Notes: generated from the sequence alone by a model not told the origin. DNA of 64,000 nucleotides from a bacterium Scap17 (GCA_013376735.1 VINJ01000001.1:2542001-2606000), one strand, 5' to 3'; counted from the first letter of the stretch, positions 28,609 through 39,453 are shown. A program made the numbers and translations.

Positions 28609-29947
28609 TCAGCCATACTTGGCTTGGGCTTTATCACAAGCGGCGGGCGGCGCTGCCTCAAGGCGACGCTCATGGGCGCGCAACGTGCCCCAGACGATCG
28701 CCAACCAGTAGGCGTAGATCATCACGCCGCTGGCCTGGGAGAACATCACCCAGGTCATGCCGAAATCGAGGAAGGTCAGCGGCAGCAGTACCCCGGCGAC
28801 AGCCAGTGAGCGCAATGTCAGGTCGTCACAGTCCAGACGGCGATAGAAGAGGCGTAGCGGCACCAGATAGAGGGCCAGCAACGCAAGCAGCCCCAAGATC
28901 CCACGCTTGACCCACGCATCGAGAAACTCGTTATGGGGATGCGAATACTCCTGCACATGGCGACTCAGCTCGCCCTGCTCGATCATCGCATCACGCGCCT
29001 CGGTGTAGCCTGTCTCGCCTCTGCCTAGCCACGGCTGCTCGGCAATCATCAGCACGGCGCCCCGCCACATCTCGAGGCGCGCCCCCGCCGAGGTGCAGGC
29101 ATTGCGGTCTTCCACGTACTTCGTGACATCCGAGACACCGGCTTCGACACGTTGCTGAACGCCGGTCGCCTGTGTCATCACCATCAAGGCGATCACCCCG
29201 GCACACATGAAGACGCCCAACCACAGCACACGCCGCGAGATCATCTCACCATAACTGCGATACAGCACCCAGGCGGCAAACGGGAAGCCGATCCAAGCGC
29301 CGCGCGTCCCCGACATCAAGGAGCCGATGATGCCGAACGCACCGCCAATCAGCAGCGCCAGCAACCAATAGCGCCGCCGAGCTCCCGCCTGACTCATTGC
29401 CCAGCCAAGGCCTGCCAGACACATCAGCCCCATCAACATGCAGATATCGCCGAAGTTGATGGTATTGGTGAAGCCCCCCCGCACGATGCACGCCCCACAC
29501 CAGCTTCTGCCACATCGCCCAGCTGCCGGTCAGCACACTACCGAGGATCAGCCCGCTCCACATGGCCCCGTGCGATGGCGGGCACGACAACACCAGCAAC
29601 AGCACGGGCACAGCCAACAACAAACGAATCGGCACGCCTGTCGTCTGCCACGCATCCCCCTGCAGCAAGATGCTCACCAGCAACAGGGCAGCGAGTCCTG
29701 CCACCACGCCAATCACTGCCAGGTCTTCCTTGTGGGCGGCCCCCAACAGCGCGCGCGGCTCTCGCAGCAAGCAATAGCCACTGATCAACACCAGCAACGC
29801 CGGTCCCAAGCTATAGCCAGAAGGCATCACCAGGCTGAGCAAGCCGAACAGGAAGACACTGCAGGAAACGGCGCGCGAGATCATAGGTGAAAAATACTGA
29901 GAAACACCGGATGAATCCGAGCGCGCAGCAGAAGCGAATGACGGCAT
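28609..29947 (-). pseudogene. O-antigen ligase/polymerase-like membrane protein (WaaL/Wzy family), frameshifted in a G7 tract
   Basis: Integral membrane protein with about ten hydrophobic segments. The N-terminal half reads in one frame from the ATG at 29947 and the C-terminal half in another frame to the stop at 28609. The switch falls at seven C on the plus strand (29474-29480), i.e. G7 in the coding strand. One G fewer would join ...WGVHRAGG to FTNTINFGDI, a normal stretch for this family. The large loop contains PWLGRGETGY and HPHNEFLDAWVKRGILG, the family's signature region. Uncorrected, the product would be truncated. It may be decay, a phase-variable tract or a sequencing error. It would ligate or polymerise the glycan made by the locus at the periplasmic face. 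Confidence 0.8.
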
Positions 29948-30137
29948 ACCTGGCCTTCCTGATTCAAAGATGACGATGTGAACGGTGATACGGGCAACTC
30001 AATCGAATACGGGAAAGCGCCATCGTGAGCTTGATGAGCGGGATAGCCTGACACAACTGCTCTCCTCCTTGGCATCAGGCGCGCAGCATGAAAGTCACCA
30101 CCTGCTCCCTCTATCCCGTTCCCTGTGAGCCCATATG

Positions 30138-30167
30138 AAAACGCCGCATCACGAGGATGCGGCGTTT
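30138..30167 (-). terminator. Intrinsic terminator downstream of ugd
   Basis: A perfect 12-bp stem (30139-30150 with 30156-30167), followed on the minus strand by a short T run, lies 30 bp past the ugd stop. It separates ugd from the ligase-like gene. The rest of 29948-30196 shows no gene. Confidence 0.75.
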
Positions 30168-30196
30168 GAGTTTTGATCAAGAAACAGAACTCTGGA

Positions 30197-31363
30197 TCAA
30201 TCGTTGCCGAACAGATCGCGGGTGTAGACCTTGTCGACCACATCAGCGAGCTCTTCCGCCATGCGATTGCTCAGGATGACATCTGCTTCCTGCTTGAATG
30301 CCTCAAGATCACGCATGACGCGTGAACCGAAGAAGGTGTCTTCTTCCAGCACCGGCTCGTATACCACCACTTCCACGCCCTTGGCCTTGATGCGCTTCAT
30401 CACACCCTGCATGGCACTGGCGCGGAAGTTGTCAGAACCGGACTTCATCACCAGGCGATATACCCCCACCACCTGCGGGTCGCGCTTGAGCACGGATTCC
30501 GCGATGAAATCCTTGCGCGTGGTGTTGGCATCGACGATGGCCTGGATCATGTTGTTGGGCACTTCCTGATAATTGGCCAACAACTGCTTGGTATCCTTCG
30601 GCAGACAGTAGCCCCCATACCCGAATGACGGGTTGTGGTAGTGCTGCCCGATGCGCGGGTCCAGCCCCACACCTTCGATGATCTGCTTGGCATCCAGGCC
30701 ATGTGACTCGGCGTAGGTATCCAGCTCATTGAAGTAGGCAACGCGCATCGCCAGGTAGGTATTGGCGAACAGCTTGATGGCTTCCGCCTCGGTGCTGTCG
30801 GTGAAGAGCACATCAACACCCTGCTTGATCGCGCCTTCCTTGAGCAAACCAGCGAACACCTCGGCACGCTCGGAGCGCTCACCGACGATGATGCGAGACG
30901 GATGCAGGTTGTCGTACAGCGCCTTGCCTTCGCGCAGGAATTCCGGCGAGAACATCAGATTCTGTGTCTGGAAACGCTCACGCGCCTCAGCCGTATAGCC
31001 CACAGGTACTGTGGATTTGATCACCATCACCGCGTCAGGATTGATGTCGCGCACATCCTGAATCACCGCTTCAACACTCCTGGTATTGAAATAGTTGGTG
31101 GTCGCATCGTAATCCGTCGGCGTGGCGATAATCACGAAATCGGCATCGCGGTAGGCCACTTCCTTGTCGAGGGTAGCGCGGAAATTCAGATCTCCACGTG
31201 CCAGAAACTCATGGATCTCGTTATCGACGATAGGCGAGATACCACGGTTCAGGCCTTCCACCTTCTCCGGCACGATATCCAACGCGACGACTTCATGATG
31301 CTGAGAAAGCAGCATGGCGTTGGAAAGACCGACATAGCCGGTGCCTGCGATGGCAATTTTCAT
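30197..31363 (-). CDS. ugd: UDP-glucose 6-dehydrogenase
   Basis: Oxidises UDP-glucose to UDP-glucuronate with 2 NAD+, giving the acidic sugar donor for polysaccharide synthesis in the cytoplasm. It has 388 residues, the usual length of the short bacterial class. The NAD motif [10 protein letters not shown] is at residues 7-16; [10 protein letters not shown] and the catalytic-Cys segment [12 protein letters not shown] (about 250) follow, and then the C-terminal UDP-binding domain. It is downstream of the UDP-glucuronate epimerase with a 268-bp gap (31364-31631), so it may have its own promoter there. Confidence 0.96.
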   Translation of the reverse strand: MKIAIAGTGYVGLSNAMLLSQHHEVVALDIVPEKVEGLNRGISPIVDNEIHEFLARGDLNFRATLDKEVAYRDADFVIIATPTDYDATTNYFNTRSVEAVIQDVRDINPDAVMVIKSTVPVGYTAEARERFQTQNLMFSPEFLREGKALYDNLHPSRIIVGERSERAEVFAGLLKEGAIKQGVDVLFTDSTEAEAIKLFANTYLAMRVAYFNELDTYAESHGLDAKQIIEGVGLDPRIGQHYHNPSFGYGGYCLPKDTKQLLANYQEVPNNMIQAIVDANTTRKDFIAESVLKRDPQVVGVYRLVMKSGSDNFRASAMQGVMKRIKAKGVEVVVYEPVLEEDTFFGSRVMRDLEAFKQEADVILSNRMAEELADVVDKVYTRDLFGND

Positions 31364-31631
31364 TTCAAATATTTCCTGTGTTTACCGTAACGAAAAGCTA
31401 AAAATACTGAAGACATCAGACTGCTGGCAGGCGCTGAAGTTCCTTGAGGGAAAGCCAAGTTGAATCACCGCCATCCTGCTTGAGCAATCTGATATCAACA
31501 TCAGCACAGTCATGTACTGCCAAGAGCTATCAGTGAATCTCAACTGATATAACGATAGCCACTGAACAATACAAATGAAAACCTGACTATAAAGATGACA
31601 TCTGGATTAGGTAACGAGCAGCGCAACCCTA

Positions 31632-32639
31632 CTAGTTGGAAAAGTACTTGCGGTACCACTCCACAAAACGGCGAGCCCCTTCTTCTACCCCGACTTGCGG
31701 ACGATAGCCAGTCGCGGCAAAGAAATCTTCAGTATCCGCCCAGGTCTGAGACACATCCCCTGGCTGCATATCCATATAGTTTTTCTTGGCCTCAATACCC
31801 GTGGCTTTCTCAACGGCACTGATGAAGTCCATCAGCTGAACCGGGCTACCATTACCGATATTGTAGAGAGCATAGGGTGCAGGACTTTCATCCGGAGCAA
31901 GGCCCTCCGCTGCCGATTTCTGACCAGCCTGCGGGACGACATCCTTGATGCGAATGATCCCCTCAACGATATCGTCAATGTAAGTGAAATCACGCGATAG
32001 ATCGCCGTGGTTATACACATCGATGGACTTGCCTTCGAAAATGGCCTTGGTGAACTTGTACATAGCCATATCTGGGCGACCCCATGGGCCATATACGGTA
32101 AAGAAGCGTAGGCCAGTAGTCGGGATATCGTATAGATGTGAGTAAGTATGTGCCATCAATTCATTGGATTTCTTGCTCGCCGCATACAAGCTGACCGGGT
32201 GATCAACACCGTCCTTGGTAGAGAACGGAACCTTGGCATTCAATCCGTAAACAGAGCTGGAAGAGGCATAGACCAGATGCTCAATCCTGTGATGACGGCA
32301 GCCTTCCAGGATGTTCAAGAAACCCAGCATATTGGCATCCGCATAGGCATGCGGGTTTTCCAGCGAATAGCGTACCCCTGCTTGAGCGGCCAAATGAATG
32401 ACATGAGAAATCTCGTTGTCAGCAAAGACTTTCTCTACTGCATCACGATCTGCAAGATCAAGCTTCAGAAACGTAAATTCAGAAGACTGCTGAATGCGCT
32501 CGAGGCGAGCCTCTTTCAGCGAGACATCGTAGTAATCATTGAGAGAATCAATACCAATGACATTTTTTCCTGCTTCCAGCAGTCGCTTGCTGACTTCTGC
32601 ACCAATGAAGCCTGCAGCTCCAGTAACCAATACTGACAT
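31632..32639 (-). CDS. NAD-dependent epimerase, probably UDP-glucuronate 4-epimerase
   Basis: Extended SDR epimerase of 335 residues that would convert UDP-glucuronate (from Ugd) to UDP-galacturonate. Marks: GAAGFIGAEV (residues 7-16), the insert-like N-terminal segment GIDSLNDYYDVSLKEARL typical of UDP-GlcA 4-epimerases (CapI/LspL group), HLAAQAGVRYS, YAASKKSNE with catalytic Tyr and Lys near 150, and FFTVYGPWGRPDMA. It lies 2 bp after the preceding glycosyltransferase, so it is in the same operon. The GC content rises again in this gene relative to those upstream, marking the edge of the low-GC cassette. Confidence 0.92.
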   Translation of the reverse strand: MSVLVTGAAGFIGAEVSKRLLEAGKNVIGIDSLNDYYDVSLKEARLERIQQSSEFTFLKLDLADRDAVEKVFADNEISHVIHLAAQAGVRYSLENPHAYADANMLGFLNILEGCRHHRIEHLVYASSSSVYGLNAKVPFSTKDGVDHPVSLYAASKKSNELMAHTYSHLYDIPTTGLRFFTVYGPWGRPDMAMYKFTKAIFEGKSIDVYNHGDLSRDFTYIDDIVEGIIRIKDVVPQAGQKSAAEGLAPDESPAPYALYNIGNGSPVQLMDFISAVEKATGIEAKKNYMDMQPGDVSQTWADTEDFFAATGYRPQVGVEEGARRFVEWYRKYFSN

Positions 32640-32641
32640 TA

Positions 32642-33763
32642 TTATTTACTCTTCTTGGCAAGTATTTCTTCAGCAACATCAAGATAACGCTGAATCACGT
32701 ATTGTTCGTCAAATTTCTCTTCAGCCAACTTCCTGGAGTTGGCCTGCATCTCTGCCAGCTTTTCATCTGAAAGATTGATGACCTTTTCCATGGCTTCTTT
32801 CAGAGCTTCTGTATCACGGGGAGGCACGAGGAAACCATTGACACCTTCGATGACAACATCACGACAACCAGGGGTGTCAGTAGTAATAATAACTTTTCCG
32901 GCAGCGGCAGCCTCTAATAGGCTACGTGGAGTTCCTTCTGGATAGTATGAGGGAAGAACTACGCAATCAACACTTTTTAAAAGGTTTGGCATATTTTTTA
33001 CATGACCAAGAAAAGCTGCTCTGTCGATTGCAGTAAATTCAGCGATAATTTTTTTACATATAGAACGTTGTGAATTATCCTCAACTCCGGCTAACCTAAA
33101 GTAGCTTGAAGAATGATGTGGAGCTAATAGCTTAGATGATTCAACAAACTCTGCAATTCCTTTAGGATATATTAGTCTTGCAGCCATTAAAAAAGTAATA
33201 CCGCTAGCTTTATAAGTTGGACAGAATTTTTTCAAATCTACGCCCGAACCAGGTAAAACTTCAGAGCAACACGGATCTGAATATCCTGAGTCAATATAAC
33301 ATTGATAATCTTCTTTATTCTGAAAGAAAACATGATTAGCTCGCTTATAAAAAAAACCAATAAGCTTACTGTATATTTTCCCAAGGACACCACCAAGCTG
33401 TGAAGCTTGGCCAACTCCAGAGACATTCGGTATACAAGGTATGCGTAATACCCAGCAACTAATCAAAGAATAAAGATTGGTTTTAGGATTAAACGAATAT
33501 ACGACGGCGGGCCGCTTTATGATTAATATAAAAAAAATAGATACTAATGAGCAAATCTCTTTAATAGCGTTTTTACTAGTGGGGTTTAAATATACATTAA
33601 TAACTTGCGCGGACTCTGAGTAACTAGGAATCCCATTATCATCCTTAGGTGCTAAACAACTTACAGAAAATTTATCTGAAAAAGTTTTGATAGTAGAACT
33701 TCTGAAATTCTCTAAATACCAAGCACTATTACCTATAAAAAACACACGAGTCAACTTTGACAT
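32642..33763 (-). CDS. Glycosyltransferase family 4
   Basis: GT-B fold transferase of 373 residues for one sugar of the repeat unit, cytoplasmic or peripheral. The C-terminal GT4 donor-binding region shows FLMAARLIYPKGIAEFVE and PSYYPEGTPRSLLEAAAAGK with the conserved E-x7-E type pattern, then TTDTPGCRDVV. The start ATG has an AAGG box. It lies 5 bp after the next upstream glycosyltransferase gene. The sequence has low GC with A/T-rich third positions, unlike the flanking genes, a sign of horizontal exchange. Donor and linkage cannot be told. Confidence 0.9.
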   Translation of the reverse strand: MSKLTRVFFIGNSAWYLENFRSSTIKTFSDKFSVSCLAPKDDNGIPSYSESAQVINVYLNPTSKNAIKEICSLVSIFFILIIKRPAVVYSFNPKTNLYSLISCWVLRIPCIPNVSGVGQASQLGGVLGKIYSKLIGFFYKRANHVFFQNKEDYQCYIDSGYSDPCCSEVLPGSGVDLKKFCPTYKASGITFLMAARLIYPKGIAEFVESSKLLAPHHSSSYFRLAGVEDNSQRSICKKIIAEFTAIDRAAFLGHVKNMPNLLKSVDCVVLPSYYPEGTPRSLLEAAAAGKVIITTDTPGCRDVVIEGVNGFLVPPRDTEALKEAMEKVINLSDEKLAEMQANSRKLAEEKFDEQYVIQRYLDVAEEILAKKSK

Positions 33764-33768
33764 TAACT

Positions 33769-34836
33769 TTAACCTTTCGAGATATTTATAATTATATTAT
33801 TCCATAGACTGGTAATATGACTCGTGCTGCAGTTAAATTTTATATATTGCTGCGCCAAAGAACCCATAGACTTCCTGGCATTGTCGTCCAAAGAATAGAG
33901 TTTTAACATAGAGTCTGCTATATGTTTATAGCTAAACCCATTCGAAACATAACCATTAGCACCATCCTGAATCATCTCTGGCGTAGCCCCAGCAGGAGTA
34001 ACTACAGAGGGTAGACCGAAGTACATTGCCTCCATTAACGCATTAGGCATACCTTCTCTTAAAGATGGTAAAATAAAAGCGTCAGATTTTTCGAAAGTAG
34101 TTCTAACATCATAAGAGTGTCCTAAGAACACCAACTTATCTTCTAAGTTTAATTTAGCTGACAATTTTTTTAATTTATCTTCTTCTGGACCACTACCCAA
34201 GATATACAATTTCGTATTAGCTGTACCAGAATTACAAAATTCCTTAAAGGCATATAACAATTGTTCGAGATTTTTTTGTGGCGCTAATCTACCCACATAG
34301 CACCAATCAAAACTAGATTTGTCCTGCTTATGAGTTAATGCACAACCCAAATTATCTGGAAAAAAATAATTAGGAATAACATCAACAGACTTATTCAAAC
34401 ATTTCAAGCACAAACGTTCTTCAGCTTTTTGGGAATTAGATAATGTTTTGGTGTCAAGTAATGAGGTCAACCGAATAATGACATCTCTCCAATAACCACC
34501 ATAACTTGTATTTCTATAAGATGTTATTACAGGTATCCGTAGAACTGTCCCAAGTATTCTTCCGATCAAGGTAGCATGATATAAAAAGCAGACAATTAAA
34601 TCCGACTTATTTTTACGAAAGTACGAATACGTCTTTATTATTCCGGACAATGAAGAAGTAGAAGAAAGATTAACGACTTGAACTTCGGATGACAATAAAC
34701 TCTCATATGCTTGTCCATTTTTAAGAGTTACTATTTTGACGTTATGTCCTAATTCAGCTAAATTATTAGCCACATAAATGAGCTGCCTTTCGGCCCCACC
34801 AGTGTGCATTACACCAATAAAGAAACTAATCTTCAT
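33769..34836 (-). CDS. Glycosyltransferase family 4
   Basis: GT4 enzyme of 355 residues. The N-terminus FFIGVMHTGGAERQL is the classic glycine-rich acceptor loop. The C-terminal half shows WCYVGRLAPQKNLEQLL and PSLREGMPNALMEAMYFGLP. An AAAGGG box precedes the ATG at a good distance. The GC content is low, as for the rest of the serotype cassette. It is now the first intact gene after an IS3 copy, so transcription from the upstream wzc/wbaP/wzx genes may be broken. The 175-bp AT-rich stretch 34837-35011 holds no gene. Confidence 0.9.
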   Translation of the reverse strand: MKISFFIGVMHTGGAERQLIYVANNLAELGHNVKIVTLKNGQAYESLLSSEVQVVNLSSTSSLSGIIKTYSYFRKNKSDLIVCFLYHATLIGRILGTVLRIPVITSYRNTSYGGYWRDVIIRLTSLLDTKTLSNSQKAEERLCLKCLNKSVDVIPNYFFPDNLGCALTHKQDKSSFDWCYVGRLAPQKNLEQLLYAFKEFCNSGTANTKLYILGSGPEEDKLKKLSAKLNLEDKLVFLGHSYDVRTTFEKSDAFILPSLREGMPNALMEAMYFGLPSVVTPAGATPEMIQDGANGYVSNGFSYKHIADSMLKLYSLDDNARKSMGSLAQQYIKFNCSTSHITSLWNNIIINISKG

Positions 34837-35071
34837 ATATAACCCTTTCCAGTTAGATGCTAGAGGATTTGTCTTATGTTATCACAAGGATATGATTATA
34901 AATAAAAATTATAGACATCATAGAGCAAATTATCTGGTTTATAGTGCAATAAAAAGTTTTTATATTCTATCAACATCAATATAGCCATATTAAATAAACT
35001 TAGCTTTCTATTGAAGTGGTCCCCGTAATGCGGACCAGGCGCTAAGCTCTGATCAGACCGACCAGGAGAGC

Positions 35072-35365
35072 TTGATCATGAGCAGGAAACGTCGACAGTA
35101 CAGCGGTGAGTTCAAAGCCAAGGTAGCCCTCGCCGCCCTCAAGGGAGAACAGTCCACGTCGGAGATCGCGGCCCACTTCGAGATCCACCCCACCATGGTG
35201 AGTCAGTGGAAACGCGAACTGCTGGACAACGCCACCGGCGTCTTCGAGAGCAAGAGTTCCGGAAAAACCGCCCAGAAGACCCAGGAGGAGATCGATACAC
35301 TCTACCGCGAGATCGGCAAGCTGACGGTGGAACGGGATTTTTTGTCACGCGGGCTCGGTCGTTGA
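35072..35365 (+). CDS. IS3-family transposase OrfA (copy 1)
   Basis: A 97-residue helix-turn-helix protein, identical in translation to OrfA of the intact copy. It carries the QYSGEFKAKVALAALKGEQS start and a C-terminal leucine-zipper-like part. A T_TTT_TTG slippery heptamer near its 3' end is the likely -1 frameshift site that would make the OrfAB transposase in an intact element. Confidence 0.88.
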   Translation: MIMSRKRRQYSGEFKAKVALAALKGEQSTSEIAAHFEIHPTMVSQWKRELLDNATGVFESKSSGKTAQKTQEEIDTLYREIGKLTVERDFLSRGLGR

Positions 35366-36214
35366 GCCGGGCCCAGCGCGTGGCACTTGGTCGAGCCGCA
35401 GGCGCCCGACATCAGCCTCCGGCGTCAGTGCCAGCTACTCGGTATCAGTCGCTTCTCGATGTACTATCAGCGCAAGGCGCTACGGGCCTATGGATTCTGA
35501 GCTAATGCGTTCGATCGACGCGGAACATCTGCGCACACCGGTCTATGGCTCACGACGGATGTCAGCCTACCTCAATCGCCTGGGACACGGCAGTGAGCCG
35601 CAAGCGCGTTCAGCGACTGATGCGCGGGATGGGGCTGACAGGCTATTTATCCGAAGCCATGCACCAGTCGGCCAGGCACGGACATCGGATCTATCCTTAC
35701 TTGCTGCGAGGGCGAGTCATCGACCGTCCCAATCAGGTATGGGCGACTGATATCACCTATATTCCTTTGGCGCGGGTTCATGTACCTGGTGGCCATCATG
35801 GACTGGCACAGCCGTCGCGTGTTGGCCTGGCGGGTCTCCAACACCCTGGATACAGACTTCTGTATCGATGCTTTGGAGGAAGCCCTGGCGTGCTATGGAA
35901 AGCCCGAGATATTCAATACAGATCAAGGCTGTCAGTTCACCAGCCAGTCGTTCACCGAAGTTCTGGAAGCCCATGATGTCCGGATCAGCATGGACGGCAA
36001 GGGACGCTATCAGGACAACATATTCGTGGAACGACTCTGGCGCAGTGTGAAGTATGAGTGCGTTTACCTGAAGGCTTTCGAGAGCGGCGCCCACTTGCGA
36101 AGGGATCTGAAGCGTTACTTCGCTTGGTACAACACGGAGCGGCCCCACCAAGGGCTAGACGATGCTACACCTGATGAAGTGTACTTCTCTCAACCACTGA
36201 CCCAGGCGGCCTGA
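35366..36214 (+). pseudogene. IS3-family transposase OrfB (copy 1), broken by several indels
   Basis: Compared with copy 2 it has an extra T near 35389, changes near 35490, an extra G near 35589, an extra base near 35636, a missing G near 35682 and a missing dinucleotide near 35773, so no continuous OrfB exists. The last ~145 residues (35780-36214) read cleanly and include the second Asp region TDQGCQFTSQSF and the final DDE Glu. The copy is therefore not expected to move by itself. Confidence 0.88.
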
Positions 36215-36310
36215 CGCCGATGATGACCTGATCCGAGCTTAGACGACCCGTCAGGTGGTCCAATGGATGGGGTCCACTTCAGTATTGCTCAATTTATAAT
36301 AGCCTAGAGA

Positions 36311-37285
36311 TTAAGACCAATAATCTATACCTCTACCCCACCCAAAGCCTGGCTCACCTAATCTGTCTGTCCACTGAATAAAGAAGAGAACAGCTATCAT
36401 GCTTATAAAAATTAAAAACCTACTATTCCTTAGCTTTAATCCAGAGAGCAGGACTATCAGTATTGCACTTTCAAATATCCTAGCTGATACAGGAAATAGC
36501 AAATAGGTTGAAGTATAAAATACTAGTATATATGTGGCTAAACTATTATTTTTATATATTCACTCCCTTGGGATAAGAAAATCAATAGACACATAGACCA
36601 AAATACAAGTCCTAATCCACTGGCATGAGTCATTTGTAATTCATAACGCTCACCTTGTCTAGCTCCTAATTTGCTAGCTAGCCATAAGCTTAAGATAGAT
36701 AGCGAGACTGATATTATGAAAAACAAAATAACTTTTATCCCGTACGAAGCTCTGAAGTAGCGAAATGCTTCAGTTATGTATATAAAGAATACTATGAAAA
36801 AAAAGGAGGAGGTACAAATGGTGTAATTAGAATTAGATAGATAGACTTGTCTTTGTTAAAGCAAAAATAGAAATCCAAGAAAAGTGCTATAGCTAAACCT
36901 TGTCTAAGGTGAACTATGTTATTTTTTACAACTTGAGGCATTAGCAAAATACAATTAACAAGATAAAGTATTTTTTTTTCTGTTATCAAAACCACATATG
37001 AACTTAAAAAAGCAGAGAAAAATATGATGACTCTAAGGGTGTACCCCTGGTTTAAAAAGATGATAAAGATACATTAACTAGCAACCATATTGGTTCGTTT
37101 GTTAATAAGCTTAAGAAACCATTTGAGCATATAACCAAGAAGAATATATTATAAGAATTCTCAGCATAAAAAGATAATTCACCCTATCGTAAACGCATCT
37201 ATAGGTAGACAGAAAAAATAAAAGCATACAATAAAGCAAATAATAAACTGGCTAATTTCCAAATATAATGAGAACCAACATTCAT
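36311..37285 (-). pseudogene. Decayed EpsG-like O-antigen/exopolysaccharide polymerase (wzy)
   Basis: Fragments in different frames on the minus strand add up to one hydrophobic protein of about 320 residues. The beginning near 37285 reads MNVGSHYIWKLASLLFALLY. Later parts read YDRVNYLFYAENS and VHLRQGLAIALFLDFYF, a pattern like the RxGxA(x)SxFL segment of EpsG-family polymerases. Stops and frameshifts separate at least four pieces. The position between glycosyltransferases in a Wzx-containing locus is where a polymerase is expected. GC content is very low. Confidence 0.7.
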
Positions 37286-37304
37286 TTAAGTTACTGCCTC
37301 AGAT

Positions 37305-38402
37305 TTATAATTTGAAAAAATCAATATATTGCTTTGAGATGTACTCTACTTCATATTGCATAGATCTTGAAATTAATTTTTGCCTGTCAATAGGCAGCGT
37401 ATATACTTCAATTATAGCCTGGCTAAGTTGTTGTGGATTTTGTATATCGACTAATGGGCCATAGTTACCGTTATCCAATATTTCCACCGGGCCGCCTGCA
37501 CATTTAGTAGATACAACTGGACAACCTACAGCCATAGCTTCTACAAGAACATTACCAAAACCTTCATATATAGACGACAATACAAATATATCATGCTTGA
37601 ATATTAGTGATAAAGGCTCTTTATTTTCCTCTACAAAAGTTACTTTTTCCTCAATTTTTAAATGTTTAGCATATTCTTTTAACTCTGATTCTTGTTGACC
37701 TTTTCCTAAAATTGTTAAATTTATATCATGGGTATCCAATCCACAATACTAATTGCCTTTAAAAGAGTCTTAAAATCTTTCTGCTCATGCAAACGACCAA
37801 TAGCCACTACTTTTATTACACTATCGGATTTTTTTATTTTATTTTTTAAGTAATATTTATCAGCGTCTTCTTTGAAAAAGACAGGGTTAGAAATTATAGT
37901 GGAACTACTATTATTAATTCCAACCTTATGCAAAGACATCAAAGTGTCTTTTGAGTTAGCAATTAAGCCGGTACATCTTCCATATATAAATTTAGCTAAA
38001 TTTAACAAAACCTTATCGAAAAAGTACGCTTTTCTTGGTACTAATACGTTAGCCTCTCTTACGAACAATTTAGTTCCGGTATGCTTACCACCTGCTAATA
38101 ACCAAGCTAACTACTGCTATATTTATATGTATTAGAGTCGATATCATTACATCAGGCTTATTCTCTTTATATATATTTAGTATTTTGTAAACACTAAGCG
38201 AAGCCTTAGTGTTTAAAATTAATTACTTTAATCCCTTTTTTTATTAATTCATCTAAAAACATACCTTTTTTTGAAATAGAACTACTTCTACTTGATATTT
38301 ATCTAATTTGGTAGCAGCTATAGCAAGATTTAGTATTACTCTTTGAGCTCCACCAGCTCTCATATTCGACACAATAAAAGTAATTTTCTTACTTTGACAC
38401 AT
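37305..38402 (-). pseudogene. Glycosyltransferase family 4, frameshifted
   Basis: Three parts in different frames make up a GT4 protein of about 360 residues. The N-terminus from the ATG at 38402 reads ITFIVSNMRAGGAQRVILNL. A middle part (38068-37721) contains GLIANSKDT and VVAIGRLHEQKDFKTLLKA. The C-terminal part (37739-37305) contains LSSIYEGFGNVLVEAMAVG. At least two frameshifts are needed to join them (near 38225-38215 and 38095, and again near 37735). The start overlaps the stop of the upstream gene by 14 bp, as in a once-functional operon. Confidence 0.82.
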
Positions 38403-39453
38403 TTATTACACTCACTTTGATTGTTGTAGAAATACTACATATACTCAAATCAGTTTTCTGTGAAGCATTAGTTAAATTTTTACGTACTTTATTAATAACT
38501 TCTACTAAACATTCTTTAATATAGATAGGGAATAGTTTTTGGTAATACCTTAATTTTGGTTTAGCCAATATAGCTAATCTTGAAACACTAATATGGCTAT
38601 TAACTTTTTTGATTTTCCAGAATATCGGATCATCAATATAAAGTGACTTAACAGCTTTTAGGAGAGTATTTCTATTATAAGTATTATGAGAATTCTTAGC
38701 TTTCTTAGACCCGTGGCGAGTATCTTCCTTGAGTAAACTTAATGGTGATCTAAGTGCGGCCAAATGAAAACCATGGTAAGGTCTAAAATTAGTTAGTTTC
38801 TCTCGTATATTCTCGTTAAATGATTCATCCAATATTTTATATAGAACCCTTTCATCCACACCTACTTTATCGAACTCATCAAATTCAGTTTCTAACTTAG
38901 CACTATCATAAAAATAACAGTGCGACTTTATTTTACTGAAGTATATATCTGTTTCAAAAAAATGGAGCCCAGTCAACCGATCCTCTTTTCTTACAGCATT
39001 ACTAAAAGGTAAACCTGTTAACTTCATAGAATCGATATGCTGCTGCGATAAAGCGGGCTTTTCAGGTACTATAAAAAAGTCTATATCTCCTATATAGACG
39101 TAATCAAATCCCTGGAAGTAATTCTCATTTATAAACCATCTTAGTGCGGGCTTGGCATGAGGATATTTCGATTTTGAAAGCACTTCGGTTGATGTTGGAA
39201 GATCGTCTGAATTTAATTCGATAATTTTAAAATTATTAGATATTTCAGCTTCTATTATTTCTAATGCTTGAAGTACATTATGAGATAGAGGATCATCTAC
39301 AAAAACATAACAACTATAGTTAGGATAAGACTTTAAAACAGAGTATATATAAAAAGGTATAAATACTTCATAGCTTCCAAACACATAGCATGCTACGCAC
39401 ACTGATCGTTTATCATTTGAAGATGCATACAGAGGGGTTGATTCTTGAAACAT
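38389..39453 (-). CDS. Putative GT-A-type glycosyltransferase of the cassette
   Basis: A 354-residue intact frame of low GC. I do not recognise a precise family. The N-terminal half looks like a GT-A nucleotide-sugar domain: CVACYVFGSYEVFIPFYIYS, then a core with YIGDIDFFIV, a plausible DxD metal site near residue 123 flanked by hydrophobic strands. Later it has GLHFFETDIYF and FRPYHGFHLAAL. No membrane segment or signal is seen, so it is probably cytoplasmic. It sits between the flippase and a GT4 remnant, fitting a repeat-unit transferase. The closest notion is a GT8-like or uncharacterised capsule transferase. Confidence 0.65.
   Translation of the reverse strand: MFQESTPLYASSNDKRSVCVACYVFGSYEVFIPFYIYSVLKSYPNYSCYVFVDDPLSHNVLQALEIIEAEISNNFKIIELNSDDLPTSTEVLSKSKYPHAKPALRWFINENYFQGFDYVYIGDIDFFIVPEKPALSQQHIDSMKLTGLPFSNAVRKEDRLTGLHFFETDIYFSKIKSHCYFYDSAKLETEFDEFDKVGVDERVLYKILDESFNENIREKLTNFRPYHGFHLAALRSPLSLLKEDTRHGSKKAKNSHNTYNRNTLLKAVKSLYIDDPIFWKIKKVNSHISVSRLAILAKPKLRYYQKLFPIYIKECLVEVINKVRKNLTNASQKTDLSICSISTTIKVSVINVSK

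Larger units (their letters stand above)
35012..36281 (+). mobile_element. IS3-family element, copy 1 (degraded)
   Basis: Terminal inverted repeats begin tgaagtggtcccc (left) and end ggggtccacttca (right). The element is nearly identical to the copy at 51112-52380. Flanking triplets are tat and gta, so no target duplication is seen here, whereas copy 2 has one. Single-base indels relative to copy 2 break the transposase between about 35385 and 35775. It lies in the low-GC polysaccharide cassette between a glycosyltransferase and the wzy remnant. Confidence 0.92.
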
